Shown here: piece after piece, positions 28,787 through 36,971 of the stretch
Layout: each line of letters begins with the position of its first letter
Numbering within the stretch: the stretch's first letter is position 1
Notes under the pieces: model-generated
The model's database searches: none
What the model saw: the letters and a program-made list of their open reading frames with translations, nothing else
What the model was told of the DNA's origin: nothing
IMG/VR virus record: IMGVR_UViG_3300009085_000039
Location: 1 to 50,183 of that record
DNA from: a virus
Length of the DNA: 50,183 nucleotides
Reading direction: 5' to 3' (one strand)
Position numbers and translations under genes: made by a program

Positions 28787-30687
28787 TGGCAAAAAGACGG
28801 CTTAAAGAGGCAGATTTGGTGTTGGCGAACAACATTTACGACCAATACGACATTGCCAAAAGGGATCAACAGGATTCGGATGAAGAATTTGCCGGGATAA
28901 TGGACATGATTGAGTGCAAACGGTCTGAAAAGGACTATGAGTGGATGTCCGATGTCTTCATCCCGGAGTTTCCATCTATTCACTTGACTGAAGCATCCCA
29001 ATGGGCAAACCAGTATTTCCAGAGTCGTGATTTCGTTGAGGTGTACCTAAGCGATGCCTCCGAAATTGGTGAATTTAGGGCAAAAGCCGCCAAAGATTAC
29101 ATCAACACCATGCTCAATGTGAAGGAACTCTATCACTACCCTAAGTACATAAGGGCAAGGGGGATAAATTCAATCCGTGGACAGGTTGTTGCGGTATGCA
29201 GTTGGAAACAGAGGCTTATAGAGAAGAACGAGCCTTCGGAAGAGATGGCATTAACAGGGTACGATGCCAATTCCGCCCCGGTTTACGACATGGTACAGAA
29301 GCAGAACACGGTTTCTCATCCGGTTGAGGACAGGTTTGAGTATGAGGTAATCGACCCGAGGAACCTGTTTTCGGATAACAAATACGCCTATTCGATACAG
29401 GAAAAGGAATGGGTTATCATTAGGAGTGAGATGACCTATGACGAACTGTATTCCAAGCGATTGGAAAACGGGTACATCAATCTCGACAAGGTGAAAAAGT
29501 GGAAAACGGTTTATAAAACTGATACCGCAAAGGACACCGAGAATGAAGAGAACGAAAGCAAACTTACCGAGCCGCATTTTGATGTTCTTGAACGATTCGG
29601 GAAGACTTGGGCGGTTGTTGAAGACCGTGACGAATATGGAAACCCGAGAACGATTCATAACGGGTACAAAGAGGACGGGTCTGTAAAGGAATCTGCGGAA
29701 CTTGTCGAGGCGATTGTCACGGTGGCTTGCTACAATAGCGATAGAGTCCTGATAAGGCTTCAGGCAACACCGTTTATCACCTCCAAGGGTATTCCCTATA
29801 GACCCCTTATAAGAGGGTTATGCTACGTCCATCCGACCAAGGATGTCGGCATGAGCGACGGTAAGTACGGCAGGGAACTTCAAATTTTAATAAACGACAT
29901 GATAAACATGGGTATCGACAGGTCTAAACTCTCCATGCTGCCTACTTTGAAGGTCCGGAGACTTGCTTGGGAAGACAACGATTCCATCTATTTTGAGCCG
30001 GAACACGCTATGATAGTCGAGAACAAGGACGACATCGAGGAGTTCAGGATCGATGGGAATATTCAATCTTCAATGGACATCATCTCATTGGCGATAAATA
30101 AGATGCAACAGGTCGAAGCGGTGTACCCCACGACAATGGGAAACACGCCAGGGAAAGTGGAAACCGCAACGGCAATCTCCGGCGCGGAGAACCGGGGGAA
30201 CTTGAGGGCAAACTACAAATCCCTTACCTTTGAACATACTTTTCTTTCGGAGTTTTACTGGATGATGCTTCAAATGGGCTACCAGTTCATGCACCCCGAA
30301 ACCGCCACCGAGATCATGGGTGACAATGCACAATATTTCGATCCCGACCAGAACTACAGCTATACCCCTGTGACGAGCAATATCGAGGTGGAATACTCAA
30401 AGGCGAAGAAACTGCAAGCCTTCGACTCTATGTTGAGCCGTTTGGTTGGGCTTCAGAACCCCGCCATCGTCCCGATCATTGCGGCGATTGTGTCACGGCA
30501 ATTCGAACTCCTGGGTGATGAGTACCAGAAATACTCTAAACTTGTTGAAGTGTTGGCTAAGACACCCAATACCCCTGAAGCCGGAGGAGGGAATAAAAAT
30601 CAACCCAACGGTAAAGAAGCAATGCCTCCTCAGAATCAGGAAGGATTGCCCATGAGTGGCATGGAACAAGAGGTTAGAGGAATATGA
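28786..30687 (+). CDS. Portal protein
   Basis: A 633-residue protein in the position of the head-vertex portal, the dodecameric ring through which DNA passes. Features that fit are the acidic N-terminus, a long beta-rich middle, a LLNDMINMGIDRSKL-like stem helix (here ILINDMINMGID, near 370), LSMLPTLKVRR and a helical C-terminal part followed by a Pro/Asn/Gln-rich tail. The length suits podoviruses. The second of two adjacent ATGs (28786) is better spaced from AAGGTG. Contains one copy of the dispersed palindrome. Confidence 0.8.
   Translation: MAKRRLKEADLVLANNIYDQYDIAKRDQQDSDEEFAGIMDMIECKRSEKDYEWMSDVFIPEFPSIHLTEASQWANQYFQSRDFVEVYLSDASEIGEFRAKAAKDYINTMLNVKELYHYPKYIRARGINSIRGQVVAVCSWKQRLIEKNEPSEEMALTGYDANSAPVYDMVQKQNTVSHPVEDRFEYEVIDPRNLFSDNKYAYSIQEKEWVIIRSEMTYDELYSKRLENGYINLDKVKKWKTVYKTDTAKDTENEENESKLTEPHFDVLERFGKTWAVVEDRDEYGNPRTIHNGYKEDGSVKESAELVEAIVTVACYNSDRVLIRLQATPFITSKGIPYRPLIRGLCYVHPTKDVGMSDGKYGRELQILINDMINMGIDRSKLSMLPTLKVRRLAWEDNDSIYFEPEHAMIVENKDDIEEFRIDGNIQSSMDIISLAINKMQQVEAVYPTTMGNTPGKVETATAISGAENRGNLRANYKSLTFEHTFLSEFYWMMLQMGYQFMHPETATEIMGDNAQYFDPDQNYSYTPVTSNIEVEYSKAKKLQAFDSMLSRLVGLQNPAIVPIIAAIVSRQFELLGDEYQKYSKLVEVLAKTPNTPEAGGGNKNQPNGKEAMPPQNQEGLPMSGMEQEVRGI
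29450..29467 (+). repeat. Dispersed palindrome, copy 5
   Basis: ATTCCAAGCGATTGGAAA, inside the portal gene on the sense strand, encoding part of YSKRLEN. Six-base perfect arms with the same GCGA centre as copy 2. Confidence 0.7.
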
Positions 30688-30995
30688 AAGACATACAGAC
30701 ATATTTGGAACGGATTAAAAAGCGTAGTGCTCACAGTCTTCAGGTATTTGAGAACAACCTTGATTTTGTGCTTGCCATAAAAACCCCTATCGGGCAGATG
30801 CTCTTAAAAGACTTGGTTGATCGGCATGAGATTCAGTTTAATAAAATCGCCTCTTTGGATGCCACTTATGCCGACAAACAGACGTATCTATACTTAAAAG
30901 GAATGATTGAAACATGGGTGGCTCGCATTGCGAGCTATGAAAATAACGTGAGTGATTATAAGAGTTCCGCCCCAAAAGCCGAACAGAAAGGATGA
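30684..30995 (+). CDS. Small helical protein between portal and scaffold
   Basis: A 103-residue, mostly helical protein (SAHSLQVFENNLDFVLAI, then LLKDLVDRHEIQFNKI) with a Lys-rich tail. It overlaps the portal stop as ATGA. No recognised family; likely a head-assembly accessory by position. Confidence 0.55.
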   Translation: MKDIQTYLERIKKRSAHSLQVFENNLDFVLAIKTPIGQMLLKDLVDRHEIQFNKIASLDATYADKQTYLYLKGMIETWVARIASYENNVSDYKSSAPKAEQKG

Positions 30996-30997
30996 GT

Positions 30998-31696
30998 ATG
31001 GAAAACGAAGAACTGGCCCAGGAAACTCCCGCCCCCGAAGAGGCAAGCGAAGTCCCTGCGCCCGAACCCGAGGTTGAGCCTGATGAACCCATAGACAACA
31101 GGGAGAGGTCAAGGCTCGGAAGACGCTTCACGCAGTTGGAGTCTGAACTTCGATCAACCAAAGAGACACTGGCAAGAATGGAACAGATGTTGGCTTCGCC
31201 CCAATCGCTTCCTTCGGCCCCTCTTGACGACGAGTATGATTCCGACAAGATCCTTACCGTAGGAGAACTTGAGAAGTACGAACGGGCAAAACAGGAAAAG
31301 AGAGATCGGCAACAGAGTGTGTATCGAAGCCAGTATGTTCAGACCATAAAAAGTCTGTCCACTGACCCTGATCTTCATGCTGAAATTGAGAAGGAAATGC
31401 TGACCAATATTTCTGAATATCCTACTCATACGAATCATCAGAATCCGGTACACGATGCGAAGGTGAATTATCGACTTGCCCGAGCAGCCGTGATCGAAAA
31501 GAAGTATGCCGTTCCGAAACCCAATGTGCGTGGAGGCGTAAATGCACCAACGGGTGTGACTGCCACCACAAGGACGGCGACACCTCCAAGGAAGATTGTC
31601 AAACTCGATGAGGCGACAGCCAAATTCGCAAAGGCAATGGGACTTGATGAGGAGTCTGAATTTGTCCAGCAGTCTGTAACAAGGAGTGATCTTTGA
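30998..31696 (+). CDS. Putative scaffolding protein
   Basis: A 232-residue acidic protein. The N-terminus is very rich in Glu and Pro (TPAPEEASEVPAPEPEVEP). A coiled coil (FTQLESELRSTKETLARMEQ, about 47-66) and another helical part follow, with a basic Thr-rich C-terminus. This composition and the place between portal and capsid genes are typical of scaffolds. The ATG at 30998 is favoured because AAAGG lies immediately before the ATG at 30992. Confidence 0.6.
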   Translation: MENEELAQETPAPEEASEVPAPEPEVEPDEPIDNRERSRLGRRFTQLESELRSTKETLARMEQMLASPQSLPSAPLDDEYDSDKILTVGELEKYERAKQEKRDRQQSVYRSQYVQTIKSLSTDPDLHAEIEKEMLTNISEYPTHTNHQNPVHDAKVNYRLARAAVIEKKYAVPKPNVRGGVNAPTGVTATTRTATPPRKIVKLDEATAKFAKAMGLDEESEFVQQSVTRSDL

Positions 31697-32064
31697 ACAG
31701 TAGGTACATAAGGACTCATCGCACACGACTTCCGAAGCACCGGCAATCCACACGTTTGCCTGGTTCGTTTGAGGACCGGAACAAGTGGATACGGTGTTGG
31801 AATTGCGGATTCGTGATTAACAAGGATCGTCTGACTAAATCAGATCAAATGGCATCCTCCATAACGGATTATCCATTAGAAAACACAGAGGTCAGGGGAT
31901 CTGGCGATGAATTAAACATAATTTTGTCACAAGACGAATTAGACACGGTAGGGACGATGATACAGAACGGGCTTGATGGTGATCCTGTCACGGATTATTA
32001 CACTCCGAGGATTTGCAAACCATTGAAAGGCTGCCCATTGTGCGGAGTCGTCAACCTGCCTTGA
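31693..32064 (+). CDS. Zinc-ribbon head-region protein
   Basis: A 123-residue protein starting at TTG 31693, with AAGGAG seven bases upstream and a TTGA overlap with the previous stop. The N-terminus is basic. CWNCGF (near 35-40) and CPLCG (near 114-118) form a split zinc ribbon around an acidic middle. Function unknown. Confidence 0.55.
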   Translation: MNSRYIRTHRTRLPKHRQSTRLPGSFEDRNKWIRCWNCGFVINKDRLTKSDQMASSITDYPLENTEVRGSGDELNIILSQDELDTVGTMIQNGLDGDPVTDYYTPRICKPLKGCPLCGVVNLP

Positions 32065-32077
32065 GGAGGATAAGATC

Positions 32078-32923
32078 ATGGGAATGGGATTTTCAATCGT
32101 TTATTCTCCGCATAAGCCAATTTGGGTTCCAGTGGACACCACGGACACCCTTTATCACGGTCAGTTGGTTTATTACGGTCTTCGGACACCTGCTAACACA
32201 GGTGGAGTAAAGGCGTTGATCGCTGCAAGCGGGATGGGGGATGTCAGTAAGTTCCAGCCCCCGTTCGGCATTGTGGTTGGCGACAACAATGCAACTCCCG
32301 TATATGCGACTGTGAGCACGGCGAATGTGAAACTTCCGTATATCACCGGAGTGGATACGGCGGCGGCACAGATAGCCCGTGATTGGCGCGGTGCGGAAGG
32401 GATGTACTCAAAGGGTGACCCTCAACCGCTGGTTCAGGTAGCGCGGATTACTGCCGAAACCATCATCAGAGGGTATTTCAGAAACAGCGCAACCGTTGGG
32501 ACGACATGTATCACCACGTTGTCTCCGACGGCGGTTGCGACCACGGCGATGACTTTTGCAACCTTCGGGATGACTACGGTGGCTCAGAACGCGACTACCT
32601 ATTGCGTGACAGGGGCAAATGCTGGTCTGTATAGAGTTGCTGCAAGTGCAAGTGCAACTGCTTACACATACACCCGTGAATGGCCCTACACCCCCGCGAC
32701 GACGGATACGTTCAAGACCGTCAATGTGCGTCAGGGTCTTTGCCGTATGAACGTGGACACGACCTACGGGCTTTGGATCAATAACGTGGATGCGTTGACT
32801 TCGAATTGTTATTTAGCCAACGTGCTTAAACTGGATCTCTCTGGCGGTGCCGGTGAGGAATATTGTGACTTCTCGTTTGCTCACGATATGTTCTCGGCAG
32901 CTGCTCAGGGCAGAACGACATAA
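32078..32923 (+). CDS. Capsid-associated structural protein
   Basis: A 281-residue beta-rich protein directly before the major capsid gene, with GAGGAGGATAAG upstream. It starts with the short domain IWVPVDTTDTLYHGQLVYY, as seen in phage capsid decoration or DUF2190-like proteins, and has a Thr/Ala-rich middle. Probably a decoration or head-stabilising protein; not firmly recognised. Confidence 0.55.
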   Translation: MGMGFSIVYSPHKPIWVPVDTTDTLYHGQLVYYGLRTPANTGGVKALIAASGMGDVSKFQPPFGIVVGDNNATPVYATVSTANVKLPYITGVDTAAAQIARDWRGAEGMYSKGDPQPLVQVARITAETIIRGYFRNSATVGTTCITTLSPTAVATTAMTFATFGMTTVAQNATTYCVTGANAGLYRVAASASATAYTYTREWPYTPATTDTFKTVNVRQGLCRMNVDTTYGLWINNVDALTSNCYLANVLKLDLSGGAGEEYCDFSFAHDMFSAAAQGRTT

Positions 32924-32935
32924 GGAGGTAGTATC

Positions 32936-33880
32936 ATGGGAAATCCATTGACCAGTTCACAGTTTATCCGCCTTCTGGACGACAGACTCCGCAAGGTGGA
33001 AGTGGATTCCTTCAAGGAGCTGCCTTCTATGATTGACCGCCTGTTCGGGGTCATCAAGTCGGACAAAGCCTGGGAGGAGTTCTATGGGATAGGTGCGGTG
33101 CCTGACATCCCGGCGTTCAATGGAGCGTTGGAATATCTGAGTGTCGCCCCTCAATATTACACCAGGATCGAACCCAAGGAATATGCGGGTGCGATTGTTA
33201 TCGAGAGAAAACTTATTGACGACGAACGCTACGGGGTCATCAAGAGCCGCCAGCAGGGACTTGTCGATTCTCTCATCCGTGTTCGTGAGAAGTTGGGCGC
33301 ACAGGCGTTCGGATACGCCTTCTCGTCTGCTTTCACGTTCCAGACCAGTGAAGAAGGAGTTTCACTTTGCTCCTCTTCGCATACCACTAAGAGTGGTGCG
33401 GCAACGACTACCGGATTCGACAATGCCGGTACGACTGCAATCAGTAAAACCTCTATCGCGGCGACACGGATTATCATGCGGCAGTTTAGAAACGAAACGG
33501 GATCTCGTATCGTTATCGAACCAGATACCCTGATCGTTCCCGACAACCTCTATGATACTGCGTGTGAAGCGGTAGGATCGAACTTTGTAGGTGCAAGTTC
33601 CCAGATGGACCCCGACAGCGGGAATATCGGTAAGATCAATACCCAGTACAACAGATGGAAGGTTATCGCCTATCCTCGTCTTGACGACTACGACACCAAC
33701 AACTGGTTCATGGTCGATTCCAAAAAGATGAAGGACTATCTGCTCTGGGTTGATCGGCTGGCACCGGACATCGAAACCACCAAAGATTTCGAAACGAAAA
33801 TGTTCAAGCAAAGTATCTATTCCCGTTTCGGGTACGGATTTACCGAATGGAGATGGATCTACGGAATGGAAGTAAGTTAG
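32936..33880 (+). CDS. Major capsid protein (HK97-like, probable)
   Basis: A 314-residue protein with the strongest ribosome-binding site of the head region (AAGGAGG). The N-terminus (RKVEVDSFKELPSMIDRLFG) and a central EYAGAIVIERKLIDDERYG segment resemble Mu gpT-like major capsid proteins. IVPDNLYDTACEAV and FMVDSKKMKDYLLWVDR are further typical patches of the P-domain and A-domain. Position after scaffold and decoration genes agrees. No long delta domain is needed when a separate scaffold exists. Confidence 0.75.
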   Translation: MGNPLTSSQFIRLLDDRLRKVEVDSFKELPSMIDRLFGVIKSDKAWEEFYGIGAVPDIPAFNGALEYLSVAPQYYTRIEPKEYAGAIVIERKLIDDERYGVIKSRQQGLVDSLIRVREKLGAQAFGYAFSSAFTFQTSEEGVSLCSSSHTTKSGAATTTGFDNAGTTAISKTSIAATRIIMRQFRNETGSRIVIEPDTLIVPDNLYDTACEAVGSNFVGASSQMDPDSGNIGKINTQYNRWKVIAYPRLDDYDTNNWFMVDSKKMKDYLLWVDRLAPDIETTKDFETKMFKQSIYSRFGYGFTEWRWIYGMEVS

Positions 33881-33902
33881 TAGTAACGGTAACTTAGGCT
33901 CT

Positions 33903-33931
33903 TTGACAATTTAGGAGTTGAGGCTTAATAT
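33903..33931 (+). promoter_or_regulatory. Promoter after the capsid gene
   Basis: TTGACA (33903-33908), 17-base spacer, TAATAT (33926-33931). The -10 box lies in the loop of an inverted repeat GTTGAGG (33917-33923) / CCTCAAC (33941-33947), an operator-like layout. It would give extra expression of the downstream connector and fibre genes. Confidence 0.55.
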
Positions 33932-33961
33932 GAACAAAGTCCTCAACAAAACCAATCGGTA

Positions 33962-33977
33962 GGGGGCTTCGGCCCCC
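33962..33977 (+). other. GC-rich hairpin with TTCG loop
   Basis: GGGGGC (33962-33967) pairs with GCCCCC (33972-33977) around TTCG; outer bases CGG/CCG extend the stem. No T-run follows, so it is more likely an mRNA-stabilising or processing hairpin, or a weak terminator behind the capsid gene. The remaining leader up to 34055 holds two smaller stems and no gene. Confidence 0.6.
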
Positions 33978-34055
33978 GCCGAATAATCGTGCAAGGGTCC
34001 GTTAGAGTCGGATCGGCAGCCCTTCGGGGGTGTTACATACAGAGGAGGATTAGAA

Positions 34056-35072
34056 ATGGGATATACGAATTTTCCAAACGGGGTGACAAGTTTCGGCCTT
34101 CCGGTCTTGGGTCAGGCTGGATGCGGGGAGATTTTTCATTTGGTGACCAACAAGACAACCGATACATATTATGGGTTGCTCAGTGACCGTAAGGTTTCTG
34201 AGGATACTATCTTTACCACTCTCGCAACCGCATATGCGGCAATGACGACAAATCAAAACGATACGCTTTATGTGTATCCAGGCGATCACGTCCAAACCGC
34301 AAGTCTTACATGGGCAAAAGATGCGACGAATATCATTGGTGTGGGAAGCATAAACCAGAGATTCCAACCTTCAACCCTAACTACAGGTGGGGTCAGGATT
34401 TCCTGTACCACGGCAGCAGTTGATTCCATCATCGATTTTACCGGAAACTACGTCAGTCTATATAATATTGGCACGTTCAATAGTGCGGCAAGCACATCGA
34501 ACAAATGCGATATTAAGATTTCCGGTAAGAACTTCTTTGCGGATTACTGTTCGTTCCGTGGTGGAAATAGTTCCACGCAGACCGCAAACGCGACGGCTGG
34601 TATCCCGATTTGGGTTGCCTCCTCCGTTGCCGGCGGCGGAAATGCCATGTGGATTAGAAACTCCGTTATCGGGAGTGCCGGGAATGCAGATAGAACGAAA
34701 GGGCCAGGATGTATCTATTTTGAGGGTGGCGCGGCGGCAGGGTTCAATCCTGTTATCGAAAATTGTCTCCTTTCAACGAGGGCATCCGCAAGCACGAATC
34801 AATGCTGCTTGGTTCTCCTTGAGGCGAACTACTCCGTTGACCGTGAGCTTCTGTTTAAGGGTTGCAACTTCTACAACTTTGTCGAGAACCTTGCTTCGCT
34901 TGTTGACTATGCGATTCAGGACGAGTGCGCCACGACCCACATGATTACGATTGATTCACGATGTACCGCAACGGGTATTGATTACTGGTCGAATGCGCCG
35001 ACGTATTGTTTCGTGTGTGCGCCAGCTTCGGATGGTCATGGCGGAATCGGAACTGCAAGCCATACGACCTAG
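34056..35072 (+). CDS. Beta-helix virion protein
   Basis: A 338-residue protein with repeated short strands and Asn/Gly turns (IIDFTGNYVSLYNIGTFNS, FFADYCSFRGGN, MWIRNSVIGSAGN). They are spaced about 20-30 residues apart, as in right-handed beta-helices of the pectate-lyase type. Such proteins appear as head fibres or tailspikes. AGAGGAGGATTAGAA precedes the ATG. No active-site motif is recognised. Its position after the capsid gene favours a head fibre. Confidence 0.6.
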   Translation: MGYTNFPNGVTSFGLPVLGQAGCGEIFHLVTNKTTDTYYGLLSDRKVSEDTIFTTLATAYAAMTTNQNDTLYVYPGDHVQTASLTWAKDATNIIGVGSINQRFQPSTLTTGGVRISCTTAAVDSIIDFTGNYVSLYNIGTFNSAASTSNKCDIKISGKNFFADYCSFRGGNSSTQTANATAGIPIWVASSVAGGGNAMWIRNSVIGSAGNADRTKGPGCIYFEGGAAAGFNPVIENCLLSTRASASTNQCCLVLLEANYSVDRELLFKGCNFYNFVENLASLVDYAIQDECATTHMITIDSRCTATGIDYWSNAPTYCFVCAPASDGHGGIGTASHTT

Positions 35073-35083
35073 TGAGGTGAATT

Positions 35084-35230
35084 ATGCCAAAACCGAGTGG
35101 CGGGAAGGATGTTTACGGTATCTGTCCTCAGTGCAACGGGACAGGAAAGAGGAAAACAGGCACAGGGGAAGAGGAATGTCCCCGGTGTGCCGGAGCGGGA
35201 TACGTCATTATCGGTTATGTGGAAAAGTAA
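35084..35230 (+). CDS. 48-residue DnaJ-type zinc-finger protein
   Basis: An ORF with GAGGTGAATT upstream. CPQCNGTGK and CPRCAGAG are two CxxCxGxG motifs, as in the DnaJ zinc-binding region, so it should bind zinc. It may assist capsid protein folding or bind a host chaperone, but that is inference. Confidence 0.6.
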   Translation: MPKPSGGKDVYGICPQCNGTGKRKTGTGEEECPRCAGAGYVIIGYVEK

Positions 35231-35231
35231 C

Positions 35232-35259
35232 CCCGCCGGGGAGGCGGGTAAACCTCCCC
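35232..35259 (+). other. Two mutually exclusive hairpins
   Basis: CCCGCC (35232-35237) can pair with GGCGGG (35243-35248). Alternatively GGGGAGG (35238-35244) can pair with CCTCCCC (35253-35259), followed by ACTTTTAAGG. The two cannot form together. It may be a terminator/antiterminator-like switch or just a GC-rich spacer. Confidence 0.4.
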
Positions 35260-35279
35260 ACTTTTAAGGAGCAAAAGAG

Positions 35280-35414
35280 ATGATTTGTAAATGGTGTGGT
35301 GAGAACGATGTCCAATCCGGAGAGGCGTGTGCCTTTTGCGGAACTCTTTTCGGAGAGGACAAACCGAAAATAACGGAAGTCAAGAAGCCAGCCCCTAAGA
35401 AGAAAGGCAAGTAA
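35280..35414 (+). CDS. 44-residue zinc-ribbon protein
   Basis: An ORF with AAGGAGCAAAAG before ATG. The product has CKWCG and CAFCG in a ribbon of about 20 residues, then a basic tail (KKPAPKKKGK). The stop is followed directly by the methyltransferase GTG. Role unknown. Confidence 0.6.
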   Translation: MICKWCGENDVQSGEACAFCGTLFGEDKPKITEVKKPAPKKKGK

Positions 35415-35969
35415 GTGGGGAGAGTCGGCGGTCATTGTAATATGACTAACATCGACCAGGGTGTGTTTGATTACATCCAGAAGCTCTTTGACATAGATAC
35501 AATGGTTGATGTCGGGTGTGGTCCAGGGGGGATGGTGTATATCGCAAAATGCCACGGTGTCCATGCAGTAGGGGTCGATGGAGACTCTAATGTAAATGCG
35601 GATATAACCCATAACTTCGATGACGGACCTCTTGATATTGGCCCGTTTGATTTAGCGTGGTCGGTGGAGTTTCTTGAGCATATTGAGGAACAATACTTAG
35701 TCAACGTCTTCTCTTTGTTTAAGAACTGCAAGTATGTCTTTTGCACTCACAACCCGAAACCGGGACCGTGGCACTTCAACTGCCAACCAAACGAGTATTG
35801 GATAGATGTATTTACTAAAAACGGATTCAGTTACGACAGGTCAATATCGGAACAGATTAAAGTCCACAGCACCATGCAGAGGGAGTTTGTTAAAAACAGC
35901 GGGGAGTTTTACATAAATGAAGGTTTCGATCATCGGCAAAGGGCGTGGTTGGGAGGAAGCCCCATATGA
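35415..35969 (+). CDS. SAM-dependent methyltransferase
   Basis: A 184-residue class I methyltransferase. Motif I is VDVGCGPGG (31-39), motif II GVDGDSN and motif IV FDLAWSVEFLEHI, all binding S-adenosylmethionine. The short C-terminal half has no target-recognition domain typical of DNA methyltransferases, so the substrate may be a small molecule, sugar or protein. GTG start with AAAGG upstream; an ATG at 35442 is an alternative. It overlaps the next gene by 53 bases, suggesting a joint pathway. Confidence 0.75.
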   Translation: MGRVGGHCNMTNIDQGVFDYIQKLFDIDTMVDVGCGPGGMVYIAKCHGVHAVGVDGDSNVNADITHNFDDGPLDIGPFDLAWSVEFLEHIEEQYLVNVFSLFKNCKYVFCTHNPKPGPWHFNCQPNEYWIDVFTKNGFSYDRSISEQIKVHSTMQREFVKNSGEFYINEGFDHRQRAWLGGSPI

Positions 35970-36426
35970 TTCAAGGACTTGGGGGATCACACAGTTAAAT
36001 CTCCGTCGTCCGGTGAATCGGGTCATTGATATGAATGACTACATGCTTTGGGGACCAGAGGAAGCTATGGAAGCGGCTCAATCCCGTATGCTTGCTGAGG
36101 TCTATGGGACAGAATATATCGATAGGGATTCATACCCATTAGAAGGTGTGATTGATAAATTCAAAACAGATTACTTTTCCAATTCCGTGGACTACGCGAT
36201 AGCCCTTGCGCTTTATGAAGGATATGATGAGATTCATCTTTACGGTGTGAACATGGAAACCAATTCTGAGTACGCATTTGAAAAAGCCGGGGTTGATTTC
36301 TGGTGTGGATATGCCCTTGGGTTAAAAGCCCAAGTGATAGTGCATGGTATGTTTTCGACTATCATGCGAACTAAGGACGGACTATTATACGGGTACGGGA
36401 GTCCCCAGAGAGAGAGGAGAATATGA
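35917..36426 (+). CDS. Rossmann-like phage protein, possible glycan enzyme
   Basis: A 169-residue protein. SIIGKGRGWEEAP at the N-terminus resembles a nucleotide-binding turn, followed by VNRVIDMND. The DEIHLYGVNMETNSEYAFEK segment and a Gly-rich helix recall DUF115/sialyltransferase-like Rossmann proteins found in phages. Paired with a methyltransferase, it might modify a sugar on a virion protein or the host surface. Assignment is tentative. Confidence 0.45.
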   Translation: MKVSIIGKGRGWEEAPYDSRTWGITQLNLRRPVNRVIDMNDYMLWGPEEAMEAAQSRMLAEVYGTEYIDRDSYPLEGVIDKFKTDYFSNSVDYAIALALYEGYDEIHLYGVNMETNSEYAFEKAGVDFWCGYALGLKAQVIVHGMFSTIMRTKDGLLYGYGSPQRERRI

Positions 36427-36962
36427 CGGCACAGTTTTTTTCAGAGGCGGATATGACCACTAAAGAAGGCATAAAGAAAGTCTCTTCGGAATATCCGGCG
36501 TGGTATTACACGACTATGGTTGAAGACTTGAAAGACGATGTTCGGCGGGAAGAGTTTCAGCTTGAAAGCGGGGTTATCCCCGCCGACAGAATCCCACAGA
36601 TCAGGGATAAGGTCAAAAGACTCAAAAGCAAACTTGAGGAAATCGAAAATAGCGTTCCGAAGCTGAATGAAGTTGAAGAGGCTAAACTTTTGAAGGTTCG
36701 AAAGGATCTGGGTAAAGAGATCACCAATCTCATGTTTACCCGTTCGCAGATGCAGAAAGGCTTGGCGGATAGCCATACAGAAGCCCGACGAATGACGGAA
36801 CCGTGCATCACCGTTACTCCCGAAGTCGCGGAGGTAGCAAAATCGTGCAACATCACTATAAACAAAGGCAAACTGTCTCGGAACCAAGCAGAAAAGATAT
36901 GGAAGATCACCGGAAGGTATTTTAATGACATCTCAAATAGCGAAAGTCTCCGCAAGGATTAA
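36423..36962 (+). CDS. Coiled-coil structural-region protein
   Basis: A 179-residue protein with a long coiled coil (about residues 35-90, e.g. DKVKRLKSKLEEIENSV) and a second helical part. GAGAGGAGAAT precedes the ATG, which overlaps the previous stop. Unknown; possibly an assembly or head-completion factor by position. Confidence 0.55.
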   Translation: MTAQFFSEADMTTKEGIKKVSSEYPAWYYTTMVEDLKDDVRREEFQLESGVIPADRIPQIRDKVKRLKSKLEEIENSVPKLNEVEEAKLLKVRKDLGKEITNLMFTRSQMQKGLADSHTEARRMTEPCITVTPEVAEVAKSCNITINKGKLSRNQAEKIWKITGRYFNDISNSESLRKD

Positions 36963-36971
36963 GGTGACGTT

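Noticed and set aside
33931-33960. Ten-codon leader peptide (MNKVLNKTNR) before the TTCG hairpin
   Set aside because: Its start overlaps the -10 box of the predicted promoter and AGGAG is too far away; not enough to call.
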